A stretch of 64,000 nt of DNA from Alnus glutinosa (taxonomy: Eukaryota > Streptophyta > Magnoliopsida > Fagales > Betulaceae). A model generated the notes under the pieces. That model was given only the letters and a program-made list of their open reading frames with translations. It searched no databases and was not told the DNA's origin. Made by a program: the position numbers and the translations under genes. This document shows positions 45,042 through 56,025 of the stretch, in pieces. Each line of letters opens with the position of its first letter. The stretch's first letter is position 1. Location of the stretch: the NCBI RefSeq assembly GCF_958979055.1, contig NC_084889.1, forward strand, positions 5,720,761-5,784,760, in the 5' to 3' direction.

Positions 45042-46820
45042 ATGGGAAAAATGGGGTCTCCAATGACCTCTCTCATTCTGGCTGTTTTAGTAGCAGTCTT
45101 CTCTCTCAGCTTGCCATCAGAAACCACAGCAAACTACCCGTACTCATCCCCTCCACCTCCCCCAAAGAAACCTTACAAGTACTACTCTCCTCCTCCGCCG
45201 GTGAAACCATACTATCCACCACACCATCCGGTGCATCCACCACTCCATCCAGTGCATCCACCGCTCCATCCGGTGCATCCACCACACCATCCAATTCCAC
45301 CAGTGCATCCACCATACCATCCAATTCCACCAGTGCATCCACCACACCATCCAGTGCATCCACCGCACCACCCAGTGCATCCACCATACTATCCACCACA
45401 CCATCCAGTGCATCCACCACACAAGCCAGTTCACCCCCCACCGAAGAAACCCTACGTGTACAAGTCTCCCCCACCACCACCACCTAAGGAGCATCACCAT
45501 CATCATCCTCCATCACCACACTATCCACCACACTACCCACCACATCTTCCACCACACCATCCACCTTACAAGTACAAGTCTCCTCCCCCTCCTCCTCCTG
45601 TTCCAGTTTACCATCCCCCTTACAAGTACAAGTCTCCTCCCCCTCCTCCTCCTGTTCCAGTTTACCATCCACCTTACAAGTACAAGTCTCCTCCCCCTCC
45701 TCCTCCTGTTCCAGTTTACCATCCTCCTTACAAGTACAAGTCTCCTCCCCCTCCTCCTCCTGTTCCAGTTTACCATCCCCCTTACAAGTACAAGTCTCCT
45801 CCCCCTCCTCCTCCTGTTCCAGTTTACCATCCCCCTTACAAGTACAAGTCTCCTCCTCCTCCTCCTCCTGTTCCAGTTTACCATCCCCCTTACAAGTACA
45901 AGTCTCCTCCCCCTCCTCCTCCTGTTCCAGTTTACCATCCCCCTTACAAGTACAAGTCTCCTCCCCCTCCTCCTCCTGTTCCAGTTTACCATCCCCCTTA
46001 CAAGTACAAGTCTCCTCCTCCTCCTCCTCCTGTTCCAGTTTACCATCCCCCTTACAAGTACAAGTCTCCTCCCCCTCCTCCTCCTGTTCCAGTTTACCAT
46101 CCCCCTTACAAGTACAAGTCTCCTCCCCCTCCTCCTCCTGTTCCAGTTTACCATCCTCCTTACAAGTATAAGTCTCCTCCCCCTCCTCCTCCTGTTCCAG
46201 TTTACCATCCACCTTACAAGTACAAGTCTCCTCCTCCTCCTCCTCCAGTTCACCACCATCCACCTTACAAGTACAAGTCTCCTCCTCCTCCTCCTCCTGT
46301 TCCAGTTTACCATCCACCTTACAAGTACAAGTCTCCTCCCCCTCCTCCTCCAGTTCACCACCATCATCCTTACAAGTACAAGTCTCCTCCCCCTCCTCCT
46401 CCTGTTCCAGTTTACCATCCACCTTACAAGTACAAGTCTCCTCCCCCTCCTCCTCCAGTTCACCACCATCATCCTTACAAGTACAAGTCTCCTCCCCCTC
46501 CTCCTCCTGTTCCAGTTTACCATCCACCTTACAAGTACAAGTCTCCTCCCCCTCCTCCGCCAGTTCCAGTCTACCATCCACCTTACAAGTACAAATCTCC
46601 TCCCCCTCCTCCGCCAGTTCCAGTTTACCATCCACCTTACAAGTACAAGTCTCCTCCCCCTCCTCCGCCAGTTCCAGTCTACCATCCACCTTACAAGTAC
46701 AAGTCTCCTCCCCCTCCTCCTCCAATTTACCATCCACCCTATGTGTACAAGTCCCCACCACCACCACCACCACACCCGTCGTACATCTATGCATCTCCCC
46801 CTCCTCCGCACCACTACTAG
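45042..46820 (+). CDS. Extensin (hydroxyproline-rich cell-wall glycoprotein)
   Basis: 592 residues. Signal peptide about 1-30 (hydrophobic SLILAVLVAVFSLSLP), then YPYSSPPPPP, a Pro/His-rich block of PVHPPHHP repeats (about 60-145), a His cluster, and about 22 copies of an 18-residue unit HPPYKYKSPPPPPPVPVY; a few units carry VHHHP instead of VPVYH. The end is YIYASPPPPHHY, typical of extensins. Known of the family: prolines after Ser are hydroxylated and arabinosylated, Ser galactosylated, and YKY tyrosines cross-linked by wall peroxidase, so the product is secreted and becomes insoluble in the wall. The chosen ATG is the first after the TATA box and starts the signal peptide; a second Met three codons later is an alternative. 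Intronless coding region. Repeat number may vary between alleles. Long antisense frames through the repeat are artefacts of the codon pattern. Confidence 0.96.
   Translation: MGKMGSPMTSLILAVLVAVFSLSLPSETTANYPYSSPPPPPKKPYKYYSPPPPVKPYYPPHHPVHPPLHPVHPPLHPVHPPHHPIPPVHPPYHPIPPVHPPHHPVHPPHHPVHPPYYPPHHPVHPPHKPVHPPPKKPYVYKSPPPPPPKEHHHHHPPSPHYPPHYPPHLPPHHPPYKYKSPPPPPPVPVYHPPYKYKSPPPPPPVPVYHPPYKYKSPPPPPPVPVYHPPYKYKSPPPPPPVPVYHPPYKYKSPPPPPPVPVYHPPYKYKSPPPPPPVPVYHPPYKYKSPPPPPPVPVYHPPYKYKSPPPPPPVPVYHPPYKYKSPPPPPPVPVYHPPYKYKSPPPPPPVPVYHPPYKYKSPPPPPPVPVYHPPYKYKSPPPPPPVPVYHPPYKYKSPPPPPPVHHHPPYKYKSPPPPPPVPVYHPPYKYKSPPPPPPVHHHHPYKYKSPPPPPPVPVYHPPYKYKSPPPPPPVHHHHPYKYKSPPPPPPVPVYHPPYKYKSPPPPPPVPVYHPPYKYKSPPPPPPVPVYHPPYKYKSPPPPPPVPVYHPPYKYKSPPPPPPIYHPPYVYKSPPPPPPHPSYIYASPPPPHHY
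45567..46730 (+). repeat. 54-bp tandem repeat encoding the extensin motif, about 22 copies
   Basis: Units are nearly identical at the DNA level, differing mainly at third positions (CCC/CCT, CCA/CCC) and in three units shortened to 48-51 bp by a VHHH variant. The close similarity points to recent expansion or homogenisation. Confidence 0.93.
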
Positions 46821-46842
46821 ATAATGGCTTTATTGCATCATG

Positions 46843-47026
46843 GTACGTAAGCTTCTTAATATTACATTACATTTTACTAATTTTCCCATACCATTTCATT
46901 GCAGCATCCCATTTTTAGTTTTCCAACCAAGGAAAGTTAATTCTTCGGGCCACATTATATTTAAGCTTGTCTAAGTATTCTTTCCTACACTTTTTAAGTC
47001 TTCTGAAGCACAACATTTTCTTGCAG
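46843..47026 (+). other. Probable intron in the extensin 3'UTR
   Basis: Donor GTACGTAAG 22 bp after the stop codon and acceptor TTTTCTTGCAG at 47026, 184 bp apart. Tobacco extensin genes are known to carry a 3'UTR intron. A poly(A)-signal-like AATAAAATAAG lies near 47267. Confidence 0.55.
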
Positions 47027-47289
47027 GAAAGCAAAAGAACTTTGTGAAAATAAAGAACAGCCGGGTTGTTTGAAGAAGTAGTATACTTACAAAGGACAGC
47101 GAGTTTCGGATATGAAGTATTGTTGAGTTTGTGCTGTCGGCGTTCCTCTTGCTCATGATGTTAATTGTAGTACGTAGTACTGTAGTGGTAAATGTATTTA
47201 TGCAAATTGTGTTTACGAATGTAGTGGTTTCGACCTTTAAGCAAACGCGGAGGTTGAACACTTATAATAAAATAAGCATGTTTCTCGAT

Positions 47290-48600
47290 CGACATATATG
47301 GGTCCATTGTGAATTATTTATTTATTTGTTTTTCTTTCCTTTTTAGTTTTGTCTTTCTGGTGAGAGATGTGAATGAATGCGACATGTCCATGAGCGCGTA
47401 CGTTGATTTAATTTTCCATGCAACAGAACCAGAAACCGATTCGCAAATAAAGAAAATTAGAAGTGGGTCAACAAGGAAATCTCTCAACTATTCATGCAGA
47501 TATATCGGATTCTTTTTATGGGCACGCAGATTGCACTTTAATTGAACCTTCAACCCTACCTCTCTTCTGTGTTTATTCGTTTATGCTCCATCGTTTAATG
47601 GAAGACGACTTACCAGACTTACCAGTACCAGCAAATGGCAACAGACCCGGCCAATTCTTTTGACCATCATCATCATCATCATCATAATAATAATAATAAA
47701 ACCCTGCATAATTGCAGTTGTATGGATTGAGGACTTTGATTAATTAGTTTATTGCCTAATAGTTAGGAATACATATTTTGAAATGGAAAATAATAAAATT
47801 ACAACAAATACACTACAAACACATTGAAAAATTCTTTAAATTGTGTATCTATGATGCATGTATCATTTCCGAAATACTTCAAACTGCATGAAATAATAAT
47901 GGTGACAGACAAAGCAAGTGAGACCCGAGATATGTACAAGATCAGTTTGTCGTCTTCCCTTTGTTTTCCTCGGTTTTTGGGACATTTGACGTCTTAACGT
48001 GTGAGAACCCATTGTTTGTGGAATATTTTTAAAGAAAAATCTCATTTTATGCGTAAAGTACTCTTTATTTAAATTAAAGTTTGTAATTAATGATTTAGAT
48101 TAAAGTTAAAGGCATGCATAAGATTCAAAGCATATACAAAGAAATTATCCGCATATTCATTACTAAATAAATTCCTCTCGCAACTATTTACTTAGCAATG
48201 CACTATCAGTTCACTATGTGGTGGGTGCTTTTTCGAATACCAATTGAGTTAAAACTAGTTAACGTTGAATAATCTCTCTCACATATATCCGAGTTCATTG
48301 TAAAGAAACAAGAGAAATCATTCATTTGTGTGTGATAGCATGGACTTCACATATTTAATGTTGATTTTAAAAAATTGGACAATATGAAAAGAACCAAGAA
48401 ATTATATATACACACATCTCAAGAAAAATAAAAACTCGCTAAACTTGCAAAAAAAAAAAATTTGATTGTAGATTTTACTTTTTGGTTATAACGTGACACA
48501 AAGATGAAGCTATTTTGTGAATAATTTTGTTTTATTTTTTTTTTTTGTTAAAAAACAAATTATCCTTAAAAAATGTTGTCAAACGAGCCGACACCATCAT
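47290..48600. other. Spacer, nothing recognised
   Basis: Includes a CAT/AAT triplet run at 47665-47698. No gene. Confidence 0.5.
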
Positions 48601-48739
48601 GTAAAGTGGGCACTTTACCTAACATGCACTTTTTAACTTCATTGTTAAAAAAACAGTACTTCAAATTTATTATTGCAACATTAACTATAGTCTGCCACCG
48701 GCGGAGGCTCAACTTTTTTTTCTTTTTCTTTTTTTCTTG

Positions 48740-48770
<31 letters not shown>

Positions 48771-48980
48771 CCAACGCCAAAGCTAACGGGGATTTGAGTG
48801 GGCACTTTACCTAAACATGCACTTTTTACCTTCATTGTTAAAAAAACAGTACTTCAAATTTATTATTGCAACATTAACTATAGTCTGCCACTGGCGGAGC
48901 CTCAACTTTTTTTCTTGAAAATATATATATATATATATATATATATCCAACGCCAAAACTAACGGGAATTTGAGAAGGGT
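48601..48980. repeat. About 200-bp tandem duplication containing AT microsatellites
   Basis: GGGCACTTTACCT...CATGCACTTTTTA starts both copies (about 48607 and 48801). Each includes CAACATTAACTATAGTCTGCC, CGGCGGAG/TGGCGGAG, a T-rich stretch, an AT run (48741-48770; 48921-48947) and CCAACGCCAAA. A third short echo, GATTTGAGAAGGGTTAAG, recurs near 49206. Confidence 0.85.
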
Positions 48981-49231
48981 TAAGCCCCGTTTGACCACCT
49001 CCTATCTTTTTATTATTTGTACTTCTCTCAAAAAAGAAAAAAATTTATGCACAACAGTTGTGCAGCTTTATAGAGACATGGAGTGAATCCCACCTCATGT
49101 CTCTACAAAGGTGCACAACTATTGTGCACTAATCAGATCTTCTAAAAAAATATCAACTTCAAAACATTTTCACTTTTTATACTATATATATATAGATACA
49201 CACGGAGATTTGAGAAGGGTTAAGGCCCCGT

Positions 49232-50290
49232 TTGGCAACCCTCCTCCCCTTCTCTTATTTTTATTTCTCTAAAAAAAATCAACTTCAAAACATTTTTACT
49301 TTTTTATATCACATCAACAATTTGCGAATTGAGGAAATTGCTAATAGTATTTGTCAAATCTCCTTAGGATCCATCCACAATGAAAATCATCATATATGGA
49401 GAAGTACCGCAAATGGGGAGTTCACAGTAAAAAGCACTTATCATCTACAAAAAGAGATTCTCATACTTGATCAGGGCAAGTGCTCACAAGCAGGTAATCA
49501 TAAAATACCGTGAAAAAATATATGGACGATGAATGTCCCTCATGTAGTGAAAGTATTCTTGTGGAGGGCTTGCTATAATGCTTTAGCTACAAAAACCAAC
49601 ATTTTTAGACGAAGAATTATAATACCCTCTGTGCCCTCTTTGTGGGGTGGAGGCAGAGACAACATGACATGTTTTATGGGTGTGTCTAGCTAGCTGCAAG
49701 GGCCATATGAGGCATGTGTGGTAGCAAGATCTAGAAACATTGTATTGTGAATGAAAATTTTGCTTTTATTCTTGAAGAGTTTCGATGATTTCATGAAAAT
49801 GATGATGTGAAGCTAGTAGCTAGGGATTGTAGTACGAAACATATGGCTTTAACGAAATGCAGTGGTCCATGGGAAACTAAATAGCCCGCATAATACAGTT
49901 GTAAGCAATGCTTATAATTCTTTGACGGCTTTTAAAGATGCCAATTTTCAAGAATTCTAAGGAATGATAGCGGAGAAAATGGAGTTATGTTGGAAAGCCC
50001 CTATGGATGGTTTTGTTAATATCAATTGGGATGCAACTGTGGATAAAACTAAGAAGAAGATGTGTATCAGTATTATAATCAAAGATAGGAAAGGTGAGGT
50101 ACTTGTAACCTTTGCCGAACCTAAGGATCATATCATTGTACCTGATGTTGCAGAAGCCATAGCGACTTTAAGGAGAGTAAACTTTATTTGCGAATTGAGA
50201 TTTTACAAGATTATTTTAAAAGGTGGTGCTCTTCAAATAGTGCAGGCGTTGGGAAAAGGTGGTACTCTTCAAATACAATATTACTATTGA
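49232..50290 (+). pseudogene. Retroelement relic: zf-RVT and RNase H (RVT_3) region
   Basis: About 49322-49700 reads RSTANGEFTVKSTYHLQKEI, WTMNVPHVVKVFLWRACYNA and a shifted CPLCGVEAET zinc-binding remnant; 49964-50260 reads CWKAPMDGFVNINWDATVDK, DRKGEVLVTFAEP, VAEAIATLRRVN: an RNase H fold of the plant LINE type. Stops and frameshifts separate the parts. No RT upstream. Confidence 0.75.
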
Positions 50291-52239
50291 ATTTATGATA
50301 AATTACTATTAGATTTTGATCAAATAGTAATTTTAAAAGGCACATCAATTCTGAAGGACAAAAAAAAAATTACAAGAGTAATTTTTAGCATTACTATTGT
50401 TTTATTGGTTGTGAAACTCAATCCTCCATCTACTACTCAGACCCTTTAAATTTTGGAGAAGGTTAGCCTAAAAAAGCTACTATTTAGTATTTAGTCTCCA
50501 CGGTAGCTTTGATCTTGATTGTTGTGGAGACCACTAACTAGACGATAAGCAAACTACTATTATTACTGTGTAGCATCTATAATCCATTGGGCTGTGATTA
50601 ATTAATCAGTACATGTGTATTATACAATTATTCACAAAACACACATTTCTATGAGCCGACGTAATTTATAATTGACCTCCAAACTTCTAATAATTCTAGG
50701 GCCATCACGCATTTGCTTTACCCGTACGTGCAGATGGACTAGGTAATAAGATATATATATATATATATATATATTTTAGCGGAATCGAGCGCATATTATA
50801 AATAGACAAATGAAGTACAACGGTCAGTACCTAAAAAAACAAGAAAAGTGCAACACTCAATAAAAATAATATTAAAAATACAATGTGAAATTTCTTAAAG
50901 AGAACAATGAGTTTTACACAAAGATAAAGCTTCATTTGCAAGTTGGGGAACCTCACAATTTAACAATTTTTTATACTACGTACCCACAAACCTAATATAA
51001 AATTAACAAATTAACGTTAAGGAGCCTGACCCATTTAATTAATTTAGTTAAATTAAAATTAACATATTTAAACTTTTACTCATATTTCGACACCATCTAA
51101 ATCTGACAAGCAATAATGACCAATTGCCACCGTAACTAATACCTTTGTAGTTTTACTATCTGTCAAATAATCTATTAGCTTTGTTGAACGTTGTGATTGA
51201 CATTTACAAATGGGGTGAAAGGCTCGAGGGAACTTGAAGAAAATAAAAAATGGAAAGGAATTTAAAATGGAATAAAGAAAGAAATACAAAGATTTATTTT
51301 GTTGGATTTATGACCTAAGCCTTAATTAAATGTTTACAATACTACTTGATAATATTTACTCTTATTCACATGCTACATTTTATTTTTATTAACTTGTTTC
51401 GATAAAGTTTACAATATCGATAATCTTTATCTACGTGAAGAAAAAAAAAATTATAATATAAAAATACAATATAAATAAAATAATCAAATCACCAAACACA
51501 ATTATATATATATATATATATTCTAACACAATTCTCAAATTTTTTTTTTTCAACCTTATCGCTTATTGAGATATCGGTATGGCTGCTTATCTGTCCTTTG
51601 CTATCTTTTTTTTTTTTTTTTTTTTTTTTTTTGGGAGACAGTGTCCTTTTTAATCTTTAAAATGATGAAAGACATGTGTTTCGAATTATGACTTTACCTA
51701 AACATAGAAGATTTGAGAATCGAGTATATAATGGAAAGGTCAGATCATACAATAGTGGAGTCTAATTTTAATCAAATTGTGGGGCCTGCGGACGAATTAG
51801 AATTAGCAGGGAATATTTTAGAAAATTATTATAATGGTTTGATAATGAGAAAGCGAAGCTCAGGAAAAAAAAACACACAGAAAGCATAATACGAGGTCAC
51901 TGGTTAGGGTCAGATACAGTGGAGTTTTACTCCAGTGAGAGAGTCACTACTCTCTAATTCTAATTAAATGGTGGGGCCGTTCGATTGTTATTGTTATCAT
52001 ACTATCACCCTGTCAGCACCAATACTGTTAAGTCAAAATTTACAAAAATAGTTAAAAAAACAGATCCATTCCGAGCAGACTAAATCTAAGATAAGAGTGG
52101 TCAAATATTTTAGAAAAATTTATTTAAACCGACCGTGAGAGATAATCCCTCACACCTAACTATTCAGGCCGTGAAAGAAACCACTCGCACCTAACTAACT
52201 TTCATCTTATAGATCATCCATGAGGACAGACTTAAAAAG

Positions 52240-52277
<38 letters not shown>

Positions 52278-54709
52278 CTTATTCAAAGCAAAAAATACAA
52301 CCAGCAAACAGTAACAAACCAAAAGAGAGACAGAATTAAAGTGGTTCGGTATATGACCTATGTCTATATGTCAAAACCTTTTGTTGACTACATTTTTCTT
52401 TGATTGAAACAACCGTTTATTATATATGAAAACATTTTTGTAAAAACCATTTACCAAATCAACAATTGTATCAATAATGGCATGATAAAGACAATATTGA
52501 TATATTTCTAACACTTATAGTGCTAAAAATTGACACATAGGTAAATAACTAAAAATGTATGTTAACCTAGCTAGCTATTACTCCACATTCAAAAATTAAA
52601 ATAGAAATTGTAAGTGGAAAATTCTGCTTGAAGTGGATATATTGGCCTTTTCTCACCTAGTGATCATACATGCTTGAATGCTATCAAACATTAAGAACAT
52701 TATCCTTTTTCAATAAGTAGACAAAAATTTAAATAAAACAAAAAGGGAACTTGACAGCTGGAATGAGAGGACAAATAACTATGGGAGTTCTGCTTGTTCA
52801 GATTCGTGCAACATGGAGAGTCATGATTCGTATTTTAAGATTCGTGTACTCGCCGGAAATTTGAGGTGTTTTAGATAAGGATTAGGATTTCTTTGCGCTA
52901 ACATTGAGAAAGTGTTGGGTCATTTCTTCCAAGCTATGTGCTTGTTTCAAGTTTCAACAAACCGGCTTTGAATTCTCAGGCAGCAGGAGGAACGATGACA
53001 AATAACTAATGAACTATGGAGTAAAACTGACCAGATTAGGATAACCCATTAATGAGAAGCTCTAGATTCTCGTCAAAGAGATTGGATTGAATATATATTT
53101 CTTGATAAACCAAATTTCAGTCAATCTTTTCCTGCTCCTTTCATATCCATTTTCCTAGACAACTACTTTTACTCCTCAATCATTTGATCCTTGTCAAATT
53201 TACAGCTAAGAGGCTAAATCGAGATTATTTTAACTTAAAGTCAATTCAATGAATAGAACTACTCCAAAGATGACAGATTAAGATGTTACGTTTACCACAC
53301 ACACACAGAGAGAGAGAAGGCAATAGCACATCACCAATTAAATAGTAAATTTGTTTGCTAGCTAATGAAACCCCCCATCTCTGACTTTCTGGGTCCAACA
53401 TTTTTATAGTATAATCGGATTCTTACGTAATTGTACATGTGTATCATCCAATGGCAGCTGTTGCTTCTTGCGGTCCAGACAGTCATTTTCTTCTTCACCA
53501 ACATGTATGAGTGGAATCACATGGAAAAAGGACATGGGGCCTCCATCTACAGGCAGAGTATTAAAAGGATAAGGGGCTGCTCTTCACCTAAAAGAGCCAG
53601 TGACCCGGAATAATTGAAAAAATAAAGGACAAGGCACAAAAACTTTATTTAGAGATCCATATAAATCTCACTAACCCTCCCCAGCTCCAACCCAATTGTC
53701 ATATTTTATGAAAATTCTCTCTCAGACTTCCACCAACTTGTTTCTTTCTCTGACTTATAATCAATTGCTTTCATTTTGATTGTAGACGACATAAATATGA
53801 TGCCAAAAAATTTCCCCACAAATAATATATGTATGGTTGTCATATTTAATGAAGTTTTTTTTCGGTCGCTAACCAAACTGTTTCTCCTATTGACTTTTCT
53901 TACATTCAGTAGGGTACCCATTATCTTCCGTGGGGGGGACGACACATATATTGCCCTACGTAACCTCGAAATTTGGGATCGTTCTTTCTTTCCATCAAAG
54001 CGTAGGACCACTATTGCATGAATAACCAAGAAAGACAATTGCATGTATGATATATCTTTTCCTCTCTCCCCACACATGCATCATGATTCATATGCCCCTC
54101 TTTAATTTAGCATATATAATCTACAGATCGATCATAGCCCTTGCACAATGCTTCTAGGAGCTTTTCCTTTTCTTTCGTTATTTATTTATTAAAATAGAAA
54201 AAGAAATCCTCGTTAACATACAAGACTAGATTTTTATACATAAAAGATTTTACTTACACACTCTTGGGATATTTTTTGAGCTTAATTTGTGTCCCTATCA
54301 CACTAATCAAGCATTGGTCATGTGCATATCATGTATCATGTGTCACCAATAGTGTATAATCATGGGTGGCGGAACTACGAAGGGACTTGGGGCCTTCAAT
54401 CCTCCAAACTTCAAAGTATTCTCCATTTATTTTTTGTTAAAAAAAAAAAATGCTTTTCTTATTCTTTTAGAATCAAAATTTTATTTAATTAATTTATTTC
54501 CTTTCAATTGCGTTCTACTATATATGTAATTGCGTTAATCGAATATGCTAAAGCTTTGCCCCACCCGGGTGTCATTTAGGTGATGGTGAGACAGATCGAT
54601 GCATGTAGCTAGCCAACTGAGGAAAATTATCAGACACGTGTTAGTGCATTCTCAATTACCAGTCCAAACCTGTCCGGGTCGACCACCAAGCGCCCTGTCT
54701 CCTCGTGTC
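50291..54709. other. Long spacer, no gene seen
   Basis: AT-rich. Simple sequences: AT run 50752-50774, AT run near 51502-51520, T run near 51606-51632, A run of about 35 at 52241-52275. The T run near 51606 has a diverged TGTCCTTT repeat on both sides and might be a ninth, older micro-insertion. No coding homology recognised. Confidence 0.5.
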
Positions 54710-54727
54710 TTCGATGGTGGGAATATT

Positions 54728-54744
54728 TTTTTTTTTTGGATGAA
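54728..54744 (-). mobile_element. Micro-insertion 6: 17 nt between perfect 18-bp repeats
   Basis: TTCGATGGTGGGAATATT at 54710-54727 and 54745-54762. The insert reads TTCATCC plus A10 on the minus strand. Confidence 0.78.
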
Positions 54745-54887
54745 TTCGATGGTGGGAATATTATAAAAACCTCTTCATCAATCGAACATCACATTCAACA
54801 ACAATACTTATTATTTAATTTTAAATTTGTATATATCTTAACGTACGTGGATTAGGTGGCGATTGATTTAGCTAGGCCTGATTCTTT

Positions 54888-54912
54888 TCTCTTTTTTTTT
54901 GGATGAATTATT
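54888..54912 (-). mobile_element. Micro-insertion 7: 25 nt between perfect 15-bp repeats
   Basis: TAGGCCTGATTCTTT at 54873-54887 and 54913-54927. On the minus strand the insert ends ATTCATCC plus an A tract, the same 3' end as micro-insertion 6, 150 bp away. Confidence 0.75.
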
Positions 54913-55045
54913 TAGGCCTGATTCTTTGCAGTGTCGGTTGTATGAATATTTGAAGAGGACTAGCTACTTGTGCATGCATTATGGCACGTGCAGTCATGTG
55001 ATCAGTTCATCTGTATTATGTTAGAAAGATCTTTAATTTCCTTTT

Positions 55046-55098
55046 ATGACATTATGGTGTACGTGTAGGGTTCATGACATTGTCTCCCCACCAAAAAC
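55046..55098. other. 53-nt insert between perfect 24-bp direct repeats
   Basis: The 24 bases at 55022-55045 (core AAAGATCTTTAATTTCC) recur exactly at 55099-55122. The insert ends CCACCAAAAAC, only a weak A tail, so it may be a truncated retroposon or filler DNA from break repair. Confidence 0.55.
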
Positions 55099-55645
55099 TA
55101 GAAAGATCTTTAATTTCCTTTTTAGGGAATCAGAAAAACTGAATCTGGACGTCTTGTTCGCTGAAATACATTGTTTTTAAGTAGTCTTCGATATATTCCC
55201 ATGGTAATTTAAGAAATCATTAGGGTGCACTTGGCCAGGTTCTTAGGAGGAATACATCTTTTGTCAATCTCAAGCTTATGGTTAGAATCCCTTATCCTTC
55301 CATCTTTGTTACGATAAAAATGAGTTATATTGCTATATATACAATTGTCATACGTACGTAGAATTAAAATGTTGTAATAGTAAAAATTAATTTACCGTCA
55401 TATAATTCTAATTTTCTAACAATTGTATAGTATACTACTAATTTAATAACATTTTTTTTCATAAAAATAATGAAAATTACTTTTGATTGATTCTTGGAGT
55501 AATAATTGTGCACAACCTTTCATGGTTGTATCTATCAAAGAAAGCAAATTAATGAAAAGCCATTCATTTCATGCTTAGGATTCCCTCATCAATTTGTTAC
55601 TCTGCTTTGAGAAAGGACTATTGTTTTCAACAACTTCTACTTTAA

Positions 55646-56025
55646 GAGCACTAATAGCATGAAATATTAGTAGCAGTTATTTTATATTGGTTCTCTTCTT
55701 TATATTTAGGAAAAATTTCATAAAAAAATTAAAAAACCTCTCACAGCAGATACCCTATATTTAGATGAGGGGGTTGGGAATAAATAGTAATTTCCTATGT
55801 ATACATGTCTACTATTCCTTCCCTATGTATTATTTTAATATAAAAGAAGTATAATTAATTGATAGAGGGAAGAGAGAAAAAGAATAAATTAAGAGTAAAA
55901 AAATAATATTTAATTGATATAGGGAAATGAAAGGGAATTTATTGTGGGGTATTTTTTTTTTTTAGGAAAGCAAAAAGTAGTTTTGTTATTTAGGAAAAAT
56001 GGTTGGGAATCTGCTGCTAGTGCTC
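55646..56025. mobile_element. Harbinger-like MITE (GAGCACT type), copy 3
   Basis: 380 bp; left GAGCACTAATAGCA, right reverse complemented GAGCACTAGCAGCA; TAA on both sides (55643-55645, 56026-56028). Central AATAGT-rich palindromic text like copy 1. Confidence 0.75.

Noticed and set aside
45106..46814. Long open frames on the minus strand through the extensin repeat (over 430 codons)
   Set aside because: They arise because the 54-bp unit lacks stops in several frames. They have no homology and no start context; the plus-strand extensin explains the locus.
51590..51660. Ninth micro-insertion around a long T run
   Set aside because: Flanking TGTCCTTT words match only partly (about 11 of 15), too weak to claim.
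53706..54077. 123-codon minus-strand frame
   Set aside because: No recognisable domain and isolated in AT-rich spacer; an overlapping plus-strand frame is equally plausible.
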